Shown here in pieces: positions 14,231 to 15,631 of a stretch of 15,631 nucleotides of DNA; the stretch's first letter is position 1, and each line of letters begins with the position of its first letter. The notes under the pieces are model-generated. The model worked only from the letters and a program-made list of their open reading frames with translations, was not told the origin of the DNA and ran no database searches. The DNA is from Cephalothrix simula. Lineage: Eukaryota > Nemertea > Palaeonemertea > Archinemertea > Cephalotrichidae. The stretch lies in assembly GCA_035591015.1 (NCBI GenBank), contig JAXIUW010021119.1:1-15631 (forward strand), given 5' to 3'. A program made the translations under genes and the position numbers.

Positions 14231-14976
14231 AGGGTCTAGACAACATTAGAGTGGATACTTCCTGAATTCTTTCGGGATGAGTTTGTGTATATTATCATGT
14301 TTATGGTTATATCTCCACTCGGATTCTTTAAGGTGTAGGTAGAACTTATCGTCGGATAATTTATTGAACTTTGCGAGCCTTTTTTTGGAGGAGGACCAGA
14401 AAGTTTCGATGCCGTTTACGTGGCATTTTCCGCGAGCAAACTCTTCGTGCGAGTGGAAAACACGGTAGTGGCCATAACCATTTACAACCAACCCGTTATA
14501 AGCATTTCAGCCTTCGGCATTGATAGTCGACTCTTCCAGCACCTTGCCTTGAATGATAGGCATAAGCTTTGATTTTAAACAATTTTATACGATTTTCACG
14601 AAGACACACTCGCCACGTTTGAGCAGACCAAAGACCGGCGTTTTGCCTGCCGCACCTCGGCCACGGTTACCTCGAATGCGTTTGGGGTCGAAGTAGGATT
14701 AGCCCTATTCAAACACACCAACAAATTTTTCTTCTCCAGCTTCCTCATGGGGATAGCAAAAATCAGTTGACGTATTTGGTTGAATAATTTGTTGTTCGTG
14801 TTACGACTGAGGCCGCATATCTCGCTCGTATCAGATGCCGTGAGATCCAGTGTAAAACGCTTGATGGCAGAGCGAAATTTTGCCTCATAAAAGTGCGCAA
14901 CTTTCTTGTATCGATTCTTCATAGTCTAAACAATAGCTTAAGTGATAATTTATTCACCAAATATTGTCTAGACCCT
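14231..14976 (-). mobile_element. IS1595-family (IS1016-like) insertion sequence, inactive
   Basis: Terminal inverted repeats AGGGTCTAGACAACATT (left, 14231-14247) and AGGGTCTAGACAATATT (right end read inward from 14976) match at 16 of 17 positions. The 746-base length suits the IS1016 group. The enclosed transposase runs on the minus strand and is disrupted. The flanks (ATTTGTTT left, ATATAATT right) show no 8-base target duplication, so one side has probably been deleted, recombined or mutated since insertion. Confidence 0.85.
14246..14922 (-). pseudogene. IS1016-like transposase, disrupted
   Basis: From the ATG at 14922 the protein opens with MKNRYKKVAHFYEAKF and a helix-turn-helix-like stretch (LTASDTSEICGLSRNT), typical of IS1016-type transposases. 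Around 14728 an A-run shifts the frame by one base. In the recovered frame the expected domain text continues (SYF.PKR, RGAAGKTPVFGLLKRG, MPIIQGKVLEESTI, NAYNGL, GYGHYRVFHSHEEFARGKCH, VNGIE, FWS, LHLKESEWRYNH). It is interrupted by TAG, TAA, TAA and TGA codons. The TGA falls where Trp is expected. The first catalytic Asp appears lost, in the GG-C/TAA just before SYF. The C-terminal frame is otherwise open to 14246. One frameshift plus four stops means no functional enzyme. Confidence 0.88.
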
Positions 14977-14984
14977 ATATAATT

Positions 14985-15314
14985 CTCTACCAGTTTGGTG
15001 CTAAGTATCCGATTAAGGGTAAGAACGCACACTATTCAAGTATAGTAGGCTTAAAAAGAGGGTTGGTTGCGTAAAAATAATCGAATATAAAAAAAGCTGA
15101 TGCTCCAGTACATGAAAGTAAAACTATCGCAGAGAGTAAGAGTATTCCTAATGTTGAAACATCGGACAGTGTGGACGATAGTCATACGGCAAGCGAAAGT
15201 TTAACAGAGGATAAACTCGCCAAAACTGAAGAACCCAAAGATAAAGATATTGAATAATTTGAGATTAGCGATGGGTATGTGATGGATACGTCTAAGTCTA
15301 ATAGGCGAATCTAA
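14985..15314 (+). pseudogene. Decayed gene remnant beside the IS
   Basis: One reading frame stays protein-like for 330 bases despite three internal stops. It opens with LYQFGAKYPIKGKN and HYSSIVGLKRGLVA, then TAA (15072) and TAA (15078). A hydrophilic Lys/Glu/Ser/Thr/Asp-rich tail follows (KKADAPVHESKTIAESKSIP to KTEEPKDKDIE), then TAA (15255), then FEISDGYVMDTSKSNRRI and a final TAA. The two stops near 15072 can be bypassed by reading VKIIEYKK in the next frame, so paired indels in A-runs (15072-15076 and 15089-15095) are a likely cause. The start is missing, truncated at or by the IS edge. No family recognised. The acidic tail could be a low-complexity C-terminus. If the last stop is the natural one, the coding part ends at 15257. 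Confidence 0.45.
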
Positions 15315-15351
15315 AAAATCAAAATGCTTGAAGTTTTATGATGCCAAACTC

Positions 15352-15631
15352 TTTTGGCCGAAGGCGTGAGCCTTCGGCCAAGTCCGGGTGTGCAGAGGAC
15401 ATTGCCCTTTGCCGGGGTTGTTAGGGCTGGAACCCCTAACCCTAGCCGCTTTGGCGCATCGCCTTGCTTACTTACATGGGTGCAGGGCAATTCTCTATTG
15501 CCCTGCCCGGTTAGACTAAGCATGGTTGTTATAGGAGTGTTTTAGATTAAGGGCTTGCCCTTAATAATCCCAGCAGAGAGCCAGCTCTCTGCACTCTCGG
15601 GATAGTTCTTTGGGGCTGGATAAGCCCTCAC
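15352..15631. repeat. Modular multi-hairpin repeat, running off the window end
   Basis: This copy shows the full module order. E is GGCCGAAGGC/GCCTTCGGCC with loop GTGA (15356-15379). B is degenerate, GCAGAGGAC/GCCCTTTGC. C is GTTAGGGCT/ACCCCTAAC, also imperfect. F is GGCG/CGCC. D is GCAGGGCAAT/ATTGCCCTGC with loop TCTCT (15482-15506). A second C (TTAAGGGC/GCCCTTAA, about 15548-15565), a second B (GCAGAGAGC/GCTCTCTGC, about 15573-15592), the linker GATAGTTCTTTGGGGC, and the beginning of A follow. The first half matches 1-165 and the second half matches 12300-12400, so the complete element runs E-B-C-F-D-C-B-A. Confidence 0.85.

Noticed and set aside
14506-14508. TGA read as Trp (alternative genetic code) in the transposase
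   Set aside because: The prenyl synthase gene ends with TGA in the overlap ATGGTTGA, and TAG and TAA stops also break the same transposase, so decay is the simpler explanation.

Overview
The window carries a bacterial housekeeping segment (about 250 to 12,080) followed by a repeat-rich, decaying accessory segment (about 12,080 to 15,631). A shorter copy of the same repeat family also sits at the very start (1-165). The lineage cannot be fixed from this sequence. A signal peptide plus an apparent beta-barrel protein with a C-terminal Phe argues for a diderm. The TyrRS style and the long type-2 IleRS fit a spirochaete or a comparable lineage. The Fur-family regulator looks most like the FurA/PerR type common next to catalase genes in actinobacteria and could have been acquired. 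Base composition is moderate, and few genes have a Shine-Dalgarno sequence.

Layout: tyrS and def (tyrosyl-tRNA synthetase, peptide deformylase) run rightward behind an extended -10 promoter. An AT-rich gap follows. Then comes a tightly coupled operon of a SixA-like histidine phosphatase, a polyprenyl diphosphate synthase and a 90-residue single-pass membrane protein whose tail resembles the FliG-binding end of FliF. Neighbouring genes overlap by 1 and 8 bases. Convergent to this operon and overlapping its end is a 747-residue protein of unknown function. It is divergent from a helical 278-residue protein that probably has a leaderless mRNA. That gene in turn converges on a small outer-membrane-type barrel gene. 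Next is a small, degenerate ECF-sigma-like protein on the minus strand, divergent from ileS. The ileS product is notable because its HIGH signature reads G-I-H-H, the swapped form linked to very strong mupirocin resistance in type-2 IleRS.

From 12,128 to 13,575 and again from 15,352 to the end lie copies of a modular repeat built from consecutive hairpins in a fixed order. Linkers and loops are conserved, while the stem sequences differ between copies in a compensated, base-paired way. This is the most unusual signal in the window. Nine copies of one 25-base hairpin occur in four stem sequence classes, and three pairs are spaced 81-82 bases apart. Between the repeat clusters are a PerR/FurA-like regulator with a palindrome upstream, an IS1595-family (IS1016-like) element with intact ends but a wrecked transposase, and a decayed gene remnant abutting that IS. 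I found no tRNA, rRNA or CRISPR array.
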